Shown one piece after another: positions 1 through 5,090 of a stretch of DNA of 5,090 bases (position 1 is its first letter; each line of letters starts with the position of its first letter). The notes under the pieces are model-generated. The model made no database searches. It was not told the DNA's origin and saw only the letters and a list, made by a program, of their open reading frames with translations. Source of the stretch: an uncultured Lysobacteraceae bacterium (lineage in GTDB: Bacteria; Pseudomonadota; Gammaproteobacteria; Xanthomonadales; Rhodanobacteraceae); assembly GCA_946480705.1 (NCBI GenBank), contig CAMLLF010000358.1:1-5090 (forward strand). Reading direction: 5' to 3'. The translations under genes were made by a program, and so were the position numbers.

Positions 1-864
1 GACTGCCGGTCGAGCGACGGCGCACCTGCCGCGACCGACGAACCGAAACCCGCGCGCGAACCGCGGCTGCGCAGCAGCAGCGAGATTCCCGACGAAGCCG
101 CGCCGGCCGTCGCGGCCGATCCGGTTCCGGCAACGCCCCCGGCCGCACCGCGCGCATCGGGCAGCGGTTCGCGCAACGTGCCGCATTACCTGCTGGCTCC
201 CGAGGCACGCGCGTCGACCCCGGGCGAGCCGGCTCCGGCCGCCGCGCCCGCGCGCCCGCGCGAACGGCCGGCCGAAAGCCCGCCGCCGGCCGCGGCCGAA
301 CCGGTCACGGCGGCACCTGCGCCGACGGCGCCGGCCCCGACGCCGAAACCGGTCGAAGCCGCGCCGCCGGCAGCCGAGGCGCCGGCACCGGGAGCCACAC
401 GCACTTCGGCGCCGGCCGAACCGGTCGCAGCGACGCCCGCCGCGCAGGAACACACGCCGGCAGCCGCGACGCCCGAACCGCCGGTGCCCGAACCCGTCGC
501 CGAACTTCCCGCGCCGCGCGCCGTCAATCCGGCCGCAGACCCGCCCCCGCCGCCGATACCGGCCGGAACGACGCTGCTCGGCGCCGCTGAATTCCGCCGT
601 CTCGGCGACAGCCGCTACGTGATCGAACTCGCGAGCGGCAGCAGCCGCATCGCAGTCGAGCAGGAAGCGGCACACCAGATGACGGGGGAGATCTACCTGC
701 TGCCGCTCACGCGCGACGGGGAACCGTGGTTTCTCGCGGTGCGCGGCGATTTCGACTCGGTCGACGCCGCCCGCGCCGCGCGTAACGAAGCGCTCGCAAG
801 CGGCGCGGCGCGTATCGGCTGGCCGCGTCGTGTCGGTCCGCTCAAGCAGGAACTCGGCCGCTGA
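1..864 (+). CDS. DamX-like SPOR-domain cell-division protein (5' partial)
   Basis: The frame is open from base 1 to the TGA at 862-864 and gives 287 visible residues. The GTG at 178 is an internal Val codon, not a start, because the same Pro/Ala-rich composition continues upstream of it. Visible residues 1 to about 195 form a low-complexity linker rich in Pro, Ala and Glu. Residues about 203-285 resemble the C-terminal SPOR domain of E. coli DamX: a YVIELASG strand, then LPLTRDGEPWFLAVRGDF, then a helix rich in Ala and Arg, and a GWPRRVGPLKQEL tail resembling the end of DamX. SPOR domains bind septal peptidoglycan lacking stem peptides and bring proteins to the division site. The expected N-terminal part, a cytoplasmic region (an AAA ATPase in some relatives) and one membrane segment, lies outside the window. 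In many gammaproteobacteria such genes follow aroK-aroB, so aroB probably lies to the left. The SPOR assignment is firm; the DamX orthology is inferred. Confidence 0.82.
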   Translation, partial: DCRSSDGAPAATDEPKPAREPRLRSSSEIPDEAAPAVAADPVPATPPAAPRASGSGSRNVPHYLLAPEARASTPGEPAPAAAPARPRERPAESPPPAAAEPVTAAPAPTAPAPTPKPVEAAPPAAEAPAPGATRTSAPAEPVAATPAAQEHTPAAATPEPPVPEPVAELPAPRAVNPAADPPPPPIPAGTTLLGAAEFRRLGDSRYVIELASGSSRIAVEQEAAHQMTGEIYLLPLTRDGEPWFLAVRGDFDSVDAARAARNEALASGAARIGWPRRVGPLKQELGR

Positions 865-873
865 GGCAGGGCT

Positions 874-890
874 GCGGCGCGCAACGCCGC
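874..890 (+). other. GC-rich hairpin after the SPOR gene
   Basis: A perfect 6-bp stem (874-879 pairs with 885-890) with a 5-nt loop begins 10 bases after the SPOR gene stop. It could mark the 3' end of that transcript. No T-run follows it, so it is not a convincing intrinsic terminator, and short GC palindromes are common by chance at this base composition. Confidence 0.3.
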
Positions 891-948
891 GCTCGACCGC
901 AGCACAGACCACGATGACAGTCCGCTGAATCGACATCCATCGCCCCAT

Positions 949-967
949 CCTCCCCGTGAAGGGGAGG
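949..967. repeat. Short dispersed-type palindrome upstream of hemE
   Basis: A perfect 7-bp stem, CCTCCCC (949-955) with GGGGAGG (961-967), encloses the 5-nt loop GTGAA. A G-T wobble (948/968) extends it by one pair. From general knowledge, CCTCCCC-loop-GGGGAGG palindromes are scattered between genes in many Xanthomonadales genomes and produce spurious peptides such as PSPSRGGWG. The opposite strand here translates to exactly that string. It lies 79 bp before the hemE start, so it may sit in the hemE leader. It has no T-run and is not a clear terminator. The rest of the 865-1046 gap shows no confident promoter. Confidence 0.5.
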
Positions 968-1036
968 GCCTGAATCGCAAGCGCGGAGTTCTTTCGCAAC
1001 CATCGCGCGCCGTGGCTTCACTCTCTTTTCTGTTTT

Positions 1037-1040
1037 GGAT
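1037..1040 (+). promoter_or_regulatory. Weak Shine-Dalgarno that sets the hemE start
   Basis: A GGAT sequence with its GGA 7 bases before the ATG at 1047 is the only plausible ribosome-binding site here. The in-frame TTG at 1035 would overlap it and has only a pyrimidine-rich stretch upstream, so the ATG is preferred. Confidence 0.45.
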
Positions 1041-1046
1041 CGAACC

Positions 1047-2093
1047 ATGAACAACGATCGCTTCCTGCGCGCGCTGCGCTGCGAACCCGTGGACTGCACG
1101 CCGGTATGGCTGATGCGCCAGGCCGGGCGCTATCTGCCGGAATACCGCGCGACGCGCGCCCAGGCCGGCAGCTTCATGGCGCTGTGCACGAATCCCGAAC
1201 TCGCCTGCGAAGTCACGCTGCAGCCGCTGCGCCGCTTCGCGCTCGATGCCGCGATCCTCTTTTCCGACATCCTGACGATTCCCGATGCGATGGGTCTCGG
1301 CCTGCATTTCGCCGAAGGCGAAGGGCCGAAGTTCCGCTCGCCCGTACGCACGGCCGCCGACGTCGAACGCATCGGCGTTCCCGATCCCGAGCAGGAATTG
1401 CGCTACGTCATGGATGCGGTGCGCACGATCCGGCGCGAACTCGACGGCCGCCTGCCGCTGATCGGTTTCGCCGGCAGTCCGTGGACGCTGGCCTGCTACA
1501 TGGTGCAGGGCGAAGGCTCGTCGAACTTCGCGCTGCCCAAGGCCATGCTCTGGAACGAACCGGCCCTGATGCATCGTCTGCTCGACACGGTCGCGCGTTC
1601 GGTCGCGAGCTATCTCGCGGCCCAGGCGGCCGCCGGCGCGCAGGCGCTGATGGTGTTCGACACCTGGGGCGGCATGCTCGCGCCGGCGCAGTTCCAGGAA
1701 TTCTCGCTGCGCTATCTCGCGCAGATCGCCGCGGCGCTGAAGTCGGACGCCGCGACGAAGGACGTTCCGCTGATCCTGTTCTCCAAGGGCGCAAACGGCC
1801 ATCTGCCGGGTCTCGCCGCCACCGGCTGCGACGCACTCGGCGTCGACTGGACCATCGACCTGTCGAGCGCCCGGGCGCTCGTCGGCAACCACATCGCGCT
1901 GCAGGGGAATCTCGATCCTGCGGCGCTGCAGGCCTCGCCCGAGGCGATCCGGCGCGAAGTCGGCCGCGTGCTCGCCAGCCACGGCCCCGGCCCGGGCCAC
2001 GTGTTCAACCTCGGCCACGGCATCACGCCCGACGTGAAGCCCGAGCACGTCGGTGCGCTCGTCGACGCCGTGCACGCGTTGTCAAAAAAATAA
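1047..2093 (+). CDS. hemE: Uroporphyrinogen decarboxylase HemE
   Basis: HemE removes the four acetate carboxyl groups of uroporphyrinogen III to give coproporphyrinogen III in cytoplasmic heme synthesis, without a cofactor. The product is 348 residues, the usual bacterial length, and matches HemE along its whole length. The signature [14 protein letters not shown] is at residues 21-34, with R24 and R28 as substrate-carboxylate ligands. [14 protein letters not shown] carries the essential Asp, D74 (human D86). Y151 in SPWTLACYM corresponds to human Y164. FDTWGG is at 204-209, and H324 in FNLGHGI corresponds to human H339. All key residues are present. The start is the ATG at 1047 because [10 protein letters not shown] aligns with known N-termini; the in-frame TTG at 1035 would add four residues and lacks a ribosome-binding site. 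The gene ends in seven A residues, giving a Lys-Lys end before TAA. It lies downstream of the DamX-like gene on the same strand, with a 182-bp gap that probably contains its own promoter, although none is clearly visible. Confidence 0.98.
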   Translation: MNNDRFLRALRCEPVDCTPVWLMRQAGRYLPEYRATRAQAGSFMALCTNPELACEVTLQPLRRFALDAAILFSDILTIPDAMGLGLHFAEGEGPKFRSPVRTAADVERIGVPDPEQELRYVMDAVRTIRRELDGRLPLIGFAGSPWTLACYMVQGEGSSNFALPKAMLWNEPALMHRLLDTVARSVASYLAAQAAAGAQALMVFDTWGGMLAPAQFQEFSLRYLAQIAAALKSDAATKDVPLILFSKGANGHLPGLAATGCDALGVDWTIDLSSARALVGNHIALQGNLDPAALQASPEAIRREVGRVLASHGPGPGHVFNLGHGITPDVKPEHVGALVDAVHALSKK

Positions 2094-2096
2094 GTT

Positions 2097-2128
2097 CGCA
2101 GGGCGCAATAACCGAAGGGCGTTGCGCC
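2097..2128 (+). repeat. REP-like palindrome, left copy
   Basis: The unit begins 3 bases after the hemE stop. It has a GCAG head (2098-2101) followed by a hairpin in which GGCGCAA (2102-2108) pairs perfectly with TTGCGCC (2122-2128) around a 13-nt loop that can fold further. A conserved tetranucleotide (commonly GTAG) followed by a GC-rich hairpin is the general layout of gammaproteobacterial REP sequences, which are linked to RAYT (TnpA_REP) transposases. An inverted second copy at 2292-2323 matches 26 of 32 positions. The REP identity is inferred from layout and the paired copy; copy number in the genome cannot be seen here. Confidence 0.6.
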
Positions 2129-2291
2129 GGTTCCGTCCCAGCCCCACCGCTCCGGTTGTCGGCGCAACACGAGATGCCGACGCGTTGAAAAATGCCGCCG
2201 GTGAAGAGGCCGGCACACTGCCTCCATGATTGGCGCGGAATGCAAAAAGATGCCGCGAGGCGCCAGAAAGTCGCCTCCAGGCCGGAAAGAT

Positions 2292-2323
2292 GGCGCGATG
2301 CGCTGCGCTTGTTGCGCCCTGCG
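2292..2323 (-). repeat. REP-like palindrome, right inverted copy
   Basis: Read on the minus strand, this starts with the same 12 bases, CGCAGGGCGCAA, as the left copy and ends with the same GCGCC. It agrees at 26 of 32 positions. The hairpin is less perfect: a 5-bp outer stem, a mismatch, and an inner GCG/CGC stem. It ends 6 bp from the stop codon of the convergent NTF2-like gene. The two copies face each other like a BIME-type inverted REP pair. Confidence 0.58.
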
Positions 2324-2329
2324 TTGTGC

Positions 2330-2770
2330 TCACGGCAACGGCTCCCACAGCACATTGATGATGCGCCACTCGCCGTCGCTGCCGCGCACGACGTGCAGGT
2401 AGTCGACCCAGTCGTCCATGCGCAGTTTCACCGTCGCGGCGTTGCCGACGCCGTCGAGGATTTCGACGTCGGCGCGCTTGGCCGCCTTCGCATAGCGCTG
2501 CGCATTGGCCGGCGTGTTGCCGGCGAGGAGCCGCGTCTTGTCCATCTGGTCGAGCTGGCGCTTGCCGCTCTTGTCGCGCAGGTAAGCGCGCTTGGCGAGG
2601 TCGTCATGCAGCGAGCGCGCCATGCGTTCGCGATCGCCTGCGTACCAGCCCTGCGCATAGTCGAGCGCCGCGGCGTGCACCGCGGCCTGGTCGGATTCGC
2701 CGAGTTCGACGTCTCCCGCGAACACCGGCAGTGCACAGAACGCGAGGACGAGTGGAAGGAGTCGCTTCAT
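2330..2770 (-). CDS. Exported NTF2-like (lumazine-binding-type) small protein
   Basis: The product is 146 residues. Residues 1-18 are a clear Sec signal peptide: MKR, a hydrophobic core LLPLVLAFCALPVFA, and a likely cleavage after VFA. The mature 128 residues fit one NTF2-fold cone of the type in the Pfam family 'putative lumazine-binding' (Lumazine_bd_2). Supporting features are the first helix AAALDYAQGWYAGDRERMARSLHDDLAKR, the strand VEILDGVGNAATVKLRMDDWVDYLHVVRG, and the terminal strand WRIINVLWEP, which is typical of this group. Proteins of this family have no established common reaction; they may bind a small ligand or simply be a stable fold, so no substrate is assigned. The start is the ATG at 2770, with AGGA 11 bases upstream. 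The gene lies 118 bp downstream of the hybrid kinase in the same orientation and converges on hemE. An operon with the kinase is possible but unproven. The family call is from motif recall, not a search. Confidence 0.85.
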   Translation of the reverse strand: MKRLLPLVLAFCALPVFAGDVELGESDQAAVHAAALDYAQGWYAGDRERMARSLHDDLAKRAYLRDKSGKRQLDQMDKTRLLAGNTPANAQRYAKAAKRADVEILDGVGNAATVKLRMDDWVDYLHVVRGSDGEWRIINVLWEPLP

Positions 2771-2781
2771 GAGTCGGAATG

Positions 2782-2785
2782 TCCT
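2782..2785 (-). promoter_or_regulatory. Shine-Dalgarno of the NTF2-like gene
   Basis: Read on the minus strand, AGGA lies 11 bases before the ATG at 2770. The spacing is slightly long, but it is the best purine-rich site there and supports this start. Confidence 0.4.
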
Positions 2786-2830
2786 GAACGAAGAAAGGGC
2801 GGCAGCGATGCGTGAGGATGCCCGGATCGC

Positions 2831-2851
2831 GCGCGGCGTTCATCGCCGCGC
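2831..2851 (-). other. Strong hairpin between kinase and NTF2-like gene
   Basis: A perfect 8-bp all-G/C stem (2831-2838 pairs with 2844-2851) has a 5-nt loop. Outer CCCG (2821-2824) and CGGG (2851-2854) could add a bulged extension. In the minus-strand transcript it lies 37 bases after the kinase stop and 60 bases before the NTF2-like start. It could end or weaken read-through from the kinase or protect the downstream RNA. No U-tract follows, so a standard intrinsic terminator is unlikely. Confidence 0.4.
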
Positions 2852-2880
2852 CGGGCCGACACGATCACACGCCGGGCCGA
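2849..2880. repeat. 11-bp direct repeat with 21-bp period
   Basis: CGCCGGGCCGA occurs at 2849-2859 and again at 2870-2880, start to start 21 bp, about two turns of the helix. Both copies lie between the kinase stop (2889) and the NTF2-like start. The spacing suits a pair of protein-binding half-sites on one face of DNA, which would make it a candidate operator for the NTF2-like gene. GC-rich content makes chance repeats easier, so the regulatory reading is tentative. Confidence 0.4.
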
Positions 2881-2888
2881 TCGGAACC

Positions 2889-5090
2889 TCATCGCGCGGG
2901 ACTCGCATCGCCGAACTGCGCGGCGAGCACGGCGCGCGTCACCGGCTTGCGCAGGAATGCGTCGACGCCCGCGGCGAACGCGTCGCGCTCGGCGTCGGCG
3001 TCGCTGCGCGCGGTCAGGGCGACGAGCCTGAGCGGCTCGGCCGCGCCGCTCTCCTGCGCGCGCAGCAGCCGCGCGAGCTGCAGGCCGCTGACGTCGGGCA
3101 GATCGAGATCGAGCAGCACCGAGCGCGGTCGCCGCGCCGCGACCTCGGCCAGCGCCGCGAGCGCCTGCGGCACGTGGCGGACGCTGTGCCCGAGCGATTC
3201 GAGCAGTTCGCCGACAACGCGCGCGACGTTGGCTTCGTCCTCGACGAGCACGATGTCCTGCGCCGTGGCCGGCGCCGTGTCGCGCGTCGCCTGAATCGGC
3301 GCCTCGGCCGCCGGCAAATGCAGCTGCAGTGTGAACACGCTGCCGCGGCCCGGCGCGCTTTCGACGGCGATGCGGCCGCCCATGAGCTGGGCGAGTTCCT
3401 GCGAGATCGCGAGTCCGAGCCCGCTGCCGCCGGCACGACGCCCGGTCTCGTCCTGGCTGTAGCGCTGGAACAGGCGCGCCTGCATCGCCGCGTCGATACC
3501 CGGACCGGTGTCGCTGACGCGGAAGCACTGGTCGCCCGCGTCGGCACGCGCGAGTTCGAGCGTGACGCCGCCGGCGTCGGTGAACTTGATCGCATTGTTG
3601 ACGAGGTTCAGCAGGATCTGGCGCAGCCGCTGCGCGTCGCCGCTGACCGGTACCGGCGCCTGCACCGGCAGCCGCACGACGAAGCCGATGCCCTTGCGCG
3701 CGGCCAAGGCATGGCCGACGTCGGCGACGTCGCGCAGCACGCCTTGTGGATCGAACGACGCGGCGACGAGCTGCAGCCGGCCGGCTTCGACGCGCGCGAG
3801 ATCGAGCGCGTCGTTGACCAGCCGCAGCATGTGCTCGCCTGACGTGCGGATGCCGCTGACGTAGCTGTGCTGGCGCGGATTCAGCGGCGTGAGTTCGAGC
3901 AGTTCGGCCATGCCGAGCAGGCCCGTCATCGGCGTGCGTATCTCATGGCCCATGTGGGCGAGAAATTCGGATTTCGCGAGGCTGGCCTGCTCGGCCAGTT
4001 CGCGGCGCTGCGACGCGAGCGCGAGCGCGTGCTGACGTACGATCCGCCGGCGCCAGAGCAGCGCCGCGATCGCAAACAGAACACCGAGCAGCACGAGATA
4101 CAGCGCGTAGGCCCAGGGCCGCGCCCACGGCGGCGCCTGCACGCTGAGCTGCAGCGGCGCGGCGAGTTCCACGACGTCGCCGAGACCGGTGTGCGCACGC
4201 ACGTGCAGCCGATAGTCACCCGGACGCAGCTGCGCGAGTTCGCGCTGTCCCCCGCCGCTGCCGGCGCTCCAGTCGCTGTCGAAGCCCTGCAGCAGAAAGT
4301 CGTAGCGGTTGTCGGCGAGATACGACAGCGCGCGCGCCTCGATGCGCAGATCGCGATCGTTCCAGGCCAGCAGCGCCGGCTGCGCCGGATCGAATGCGTG
4401 GGCGCCGGTGCCGCGGCGCACCTGCACGCCGGTCAGCAGCAGCGGCGCCGGCGGCAGCCGCGGCTCGGCGGCGGCCGTATCGAACGCGATGAGGCCGTCG
4501 GTGGTTGCGGCGAGCGCGACACCGTCCTCGCGCAGCACGAGACTGCGGTCGATGAACTCCGAATCGATGAGGCTCGCGGCCGTGCCGTAGCGTCGCACCG
4601 CGCCGCTGCGCGTGTCCACGCGATACAGGCCGCGCGGCGTGCTGATCCAGAGCCGCTGCGCGGCGTCGAGTTCCATCGCGCCCGCGTCGAGCGCAGGCCA
4701 GCCGGCGGCCGCGTCGATCACGCGCTCGCGCACGAAGGCTTCGCCGCGCCGCACGTAGTGTTCGATCGCGCCGAAGCGATGCAGCCAGACACTGCCGTCG
4801 CGCGCGAACGCGAAGGCGTGCACGCGCGCGTCGGGCAGTCCGTCGACGGCGGCGAAACGCTCGCCGTCCTTCGCGCGCCGGTCGATGCCGCGCACGTGCG
4901 CGACCCAGAGCGCGCCATCGGGCGCGAGCCGCATCTGTTCGACGTCGGCATCGCGCAGGCCGCTCGCGTCGGGCAGGAGACGCGTCACCGCCAGCGTGTC
5001 CGCGTCGATGCGCGCGAGGCCCGCACCGCGCGCGCTGATCCAGACCGCGGCGCCGTCTTCGAGCATCAGATCGATAGGCCCCGCGGGCAG
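2889..5090 (-). CDS. Hybrid sensor histidine kinase, propeller/Y_Y_Y type (5' partial)
   Basis: The frame runs from the right edge (eight codons beyond the Met codon at 5066) to TGA at 2889-2891. Residues are numbered from that Met, which is probably internal. Residues 1 to about 200 contain about five Reg_prop-like propeller blades, with Trp residues at 9, 54, 94 and 140, each followed by a G-L/I-x-R-like turn. Residues about 245-310 form a Y_Y_Y domain ([14 protein letters not shown], then [12 protein letters not shown]). One membrane helix spans about 317-338, followed by a charged signalling helix. HisKA has [13 protein letters not shown] with phospho-His H374. HATPase_c has N491 ([10 protein letters not shown]), D519 (DTGPGI), F533 and [10 protein letters not shown] (546-555). 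The C-terminal REC has E609/D610, phosphoacceptor D653, T685 and K707. All catalytic residues are present. The sensor would be periplasmic and the kinase cytoplasmic, passing phosphate from H374 to D653. There is no DNA-binding or GGDEF output and no PAS domain, so a separate Hpt protein or response regulator is implied. Relatives are usually about 1000 residues or longer, so several hundred N-terminal residues (more blades, signal peptide) are missing. The ligand is unknown. Confidence 0.95.
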   Translation of the reverse strand: MPAGPIDLMLEDGAAVWISARGAGLARIDADTLAVTRLLPDASGLRDADVEQMRLAPDGALWVAHVRGIDRRAKDGERFAAVDGLPDARVHAFAFARDGSVWLHRFGAIEHYVRRGEAFVRERVIDAAAGWPALDAGAMELDAAQRLWISTPRGLYRVDTRSGAVRRYGTAASLIDSEFIDRSLVLREDGVALAATTDGLIAFDTAAAEPRLPPAPLLLTGVQVRRGTGAHAFDPAQPALLAWNDRDLRIEARALSYLADNRYDFLLQGFDSDWSAGSGGGQRELAQLRPGDYRLHVRAHTGLGDVVELAAPLQLSVQAPPWARPWAYALYLVLLGVLFAIAALLWRRRIVRQHALALASQRRELAEQASLAKSEFLAHMGHEIRTPMTGLLGMAELLELTPLNPRQHSYVSGIRTSGEHMLRLVNDALDLARVEAGRLQLVAASFDPQGVLRDVADVGHALAARKGIGFVVRLPVQAPVPVSGDAQRLRQILLNLVNNAIKFTDAGGVTLELARADAGDQCFRVSDTGPGIDAAMQARLFQRYSQDETGRRAGGSGLGLAISQELAQLMGGRIAVESAPGRGSVFTLQLHLPAAEAPIQATRDTAPATAQDIVLVEDEANVARVVGELLESLGHSVRHVPQALAALAEVAARRPRSVLLDLDLPDVSGLQLARLLRAQESGAAEPLRLVALTARSDADAERDAFAAGVDAFLRKPVTRAVLAAQFGDASPAR

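Larger units (their letters stand above)
2094..2329. other. Structured 236-bp convergent intergenic region
   Basis: This stretch separates the 3' ends of hemE and the NTF2-like gene and contains no credible gene. It is bounded by the two inverted REP-like units. Between them are more short palindromes: 2121-2129 with 2160-2168 (9 bp, competing with the left REP hairpin), 2197-2201 with 2210-2214, and 2257-2262 with 2272-2277. There are also four near-copies of an AGATGCCG-like octamer at 2172, 2190, 2248 and 2288. It may act as a bidirectional transcript end, but no hairpin is directly followed by a T-run on either strand. Confidence 0.5.

Noticed and set aside
186..527. 113-residue minus-strand ORF rich in Gly and Ala
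   Set aside because: It is the mirror of the Pro/Ala-rich linker codons of the SPOR gene; high GC keeps the opposite frame open and nothing in it resembles a protein family.
865..1046. Sigma-70 promoter for hemE
   Set aside because: No pair of -35 and -10 boxes with acceptable spacing stood out, so a promoter is likely but cannot be placed.
693..2075. 460-residue minus-strand ORF opposite hemE
   Set aside because: It lies antisense to the complete, conserved hemE and runs across the SPOR gene end and the intergenic gap; its composition (Arg, Ala, Gln, His) is typical of an antisense shadow.
2084..2090. Run of seven A residues at the hemE end as a slippage or frameshift site
   Set aside because: It sits at the last two codons. 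Slippage would only replace the end of the protein with a short non-conserved tail, and no downstream domain would be gained.
2084..2128. Intrinsic terminator for minus-strand transcription (REP hairpin plus T7)
   Set aside because: Read on the minus strand, 11 bases separate the hairpin from the T-run, too far for a standard terminator.
1106..2188. 360-residue plus-strand ORF overlapping hemE in another frame
   Set aside because: It is Arg/Ala-rich with no domain signal and shares nearly all its length with hemE, which explains the DNA fully.
2023..2355. 110-residue minus-strand ORF across the intergenic region
   Set aside because: It runs through both REP-like palindromes into the end of hemE and the NTF2-like gene. 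Peptides such as RPSVIAP come from translating such repeats, and no family is recognisable.
2192..2815. 207-residue plus-strand ORF opposite the NTF2-like gene
   Set aside because: The opposite strand has a signal peptide, a ribosome-binding site and recognised NTF2-like motifs; this frame has none.
2769..3842. 357-residue plus-strand ORF opposite the kinase
   Set aside because: It is antisense to the HATPase and receiver domains, whose catalytic motifs are all intact on the minus strand.

Overview
The window is very GC-rich, with G/C-heavy third codon positions throughout. Protein matches point to a gammaproteobacterium of the Xanthomonadales/Lysobacterales (Xanthomonadaceae or Rhodanobacteraceae). 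The evidence is the HemE sequence, a DamX-type SPOR gene directly upstream of hemE, and short intergenic palindromes of the kind scattered through genomes of that order. The genus cannot be named from the sequence alone.

Layout. Positions 1-864 (+) hold the 3' part of a DamX-like cell-division protein: a long Pro/Ala/Glu-rich linker and a C-terminal SPOR domain, with the start outside the window. A 182-bp gap with two small hairpins follows. hemE (uroporphyrinogen decarboxylase) is complete at 1047-2093 (+). The next 236 bp lie between convergent genes and are bounded by two inverted copies of a 32-bp REP-like palindrome. On the minus strand, 2330-2770 encodes a small exported NTF2-like/lumazine-binding-type protein. 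Upstream of it in the same orientation, 2889-5090 encodes most of a membrane-bound hybrid sensor histidine kinase (propeller, Y_Y_Y, TM, HisKA, HATPase, REC), whose N-terminus runs off the right edge.

How the genes relate. The left half is a housekeeping block (septal peptidoglycan binding and heme synthesis), and its order suggests aroB just left of the window. The right half is a signalling unit: the kinase would sense something in the periplasm, and the small exported protein is encoded 118 bp downstream of it. Whether the two form an operon is unclear, because a strong hairpin and an 11-bp direct repeat with 21-bp period separate them.

No CRISPR array, phage gene, transposase, tRNA or rRNA was found, and no clearly new multi-gene system is visible. 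The most interesting non-coding signals are the inverted REP-like pair downstream of hemE and the 21-bp-period repeat between the kinase and the NTF2-like gene.
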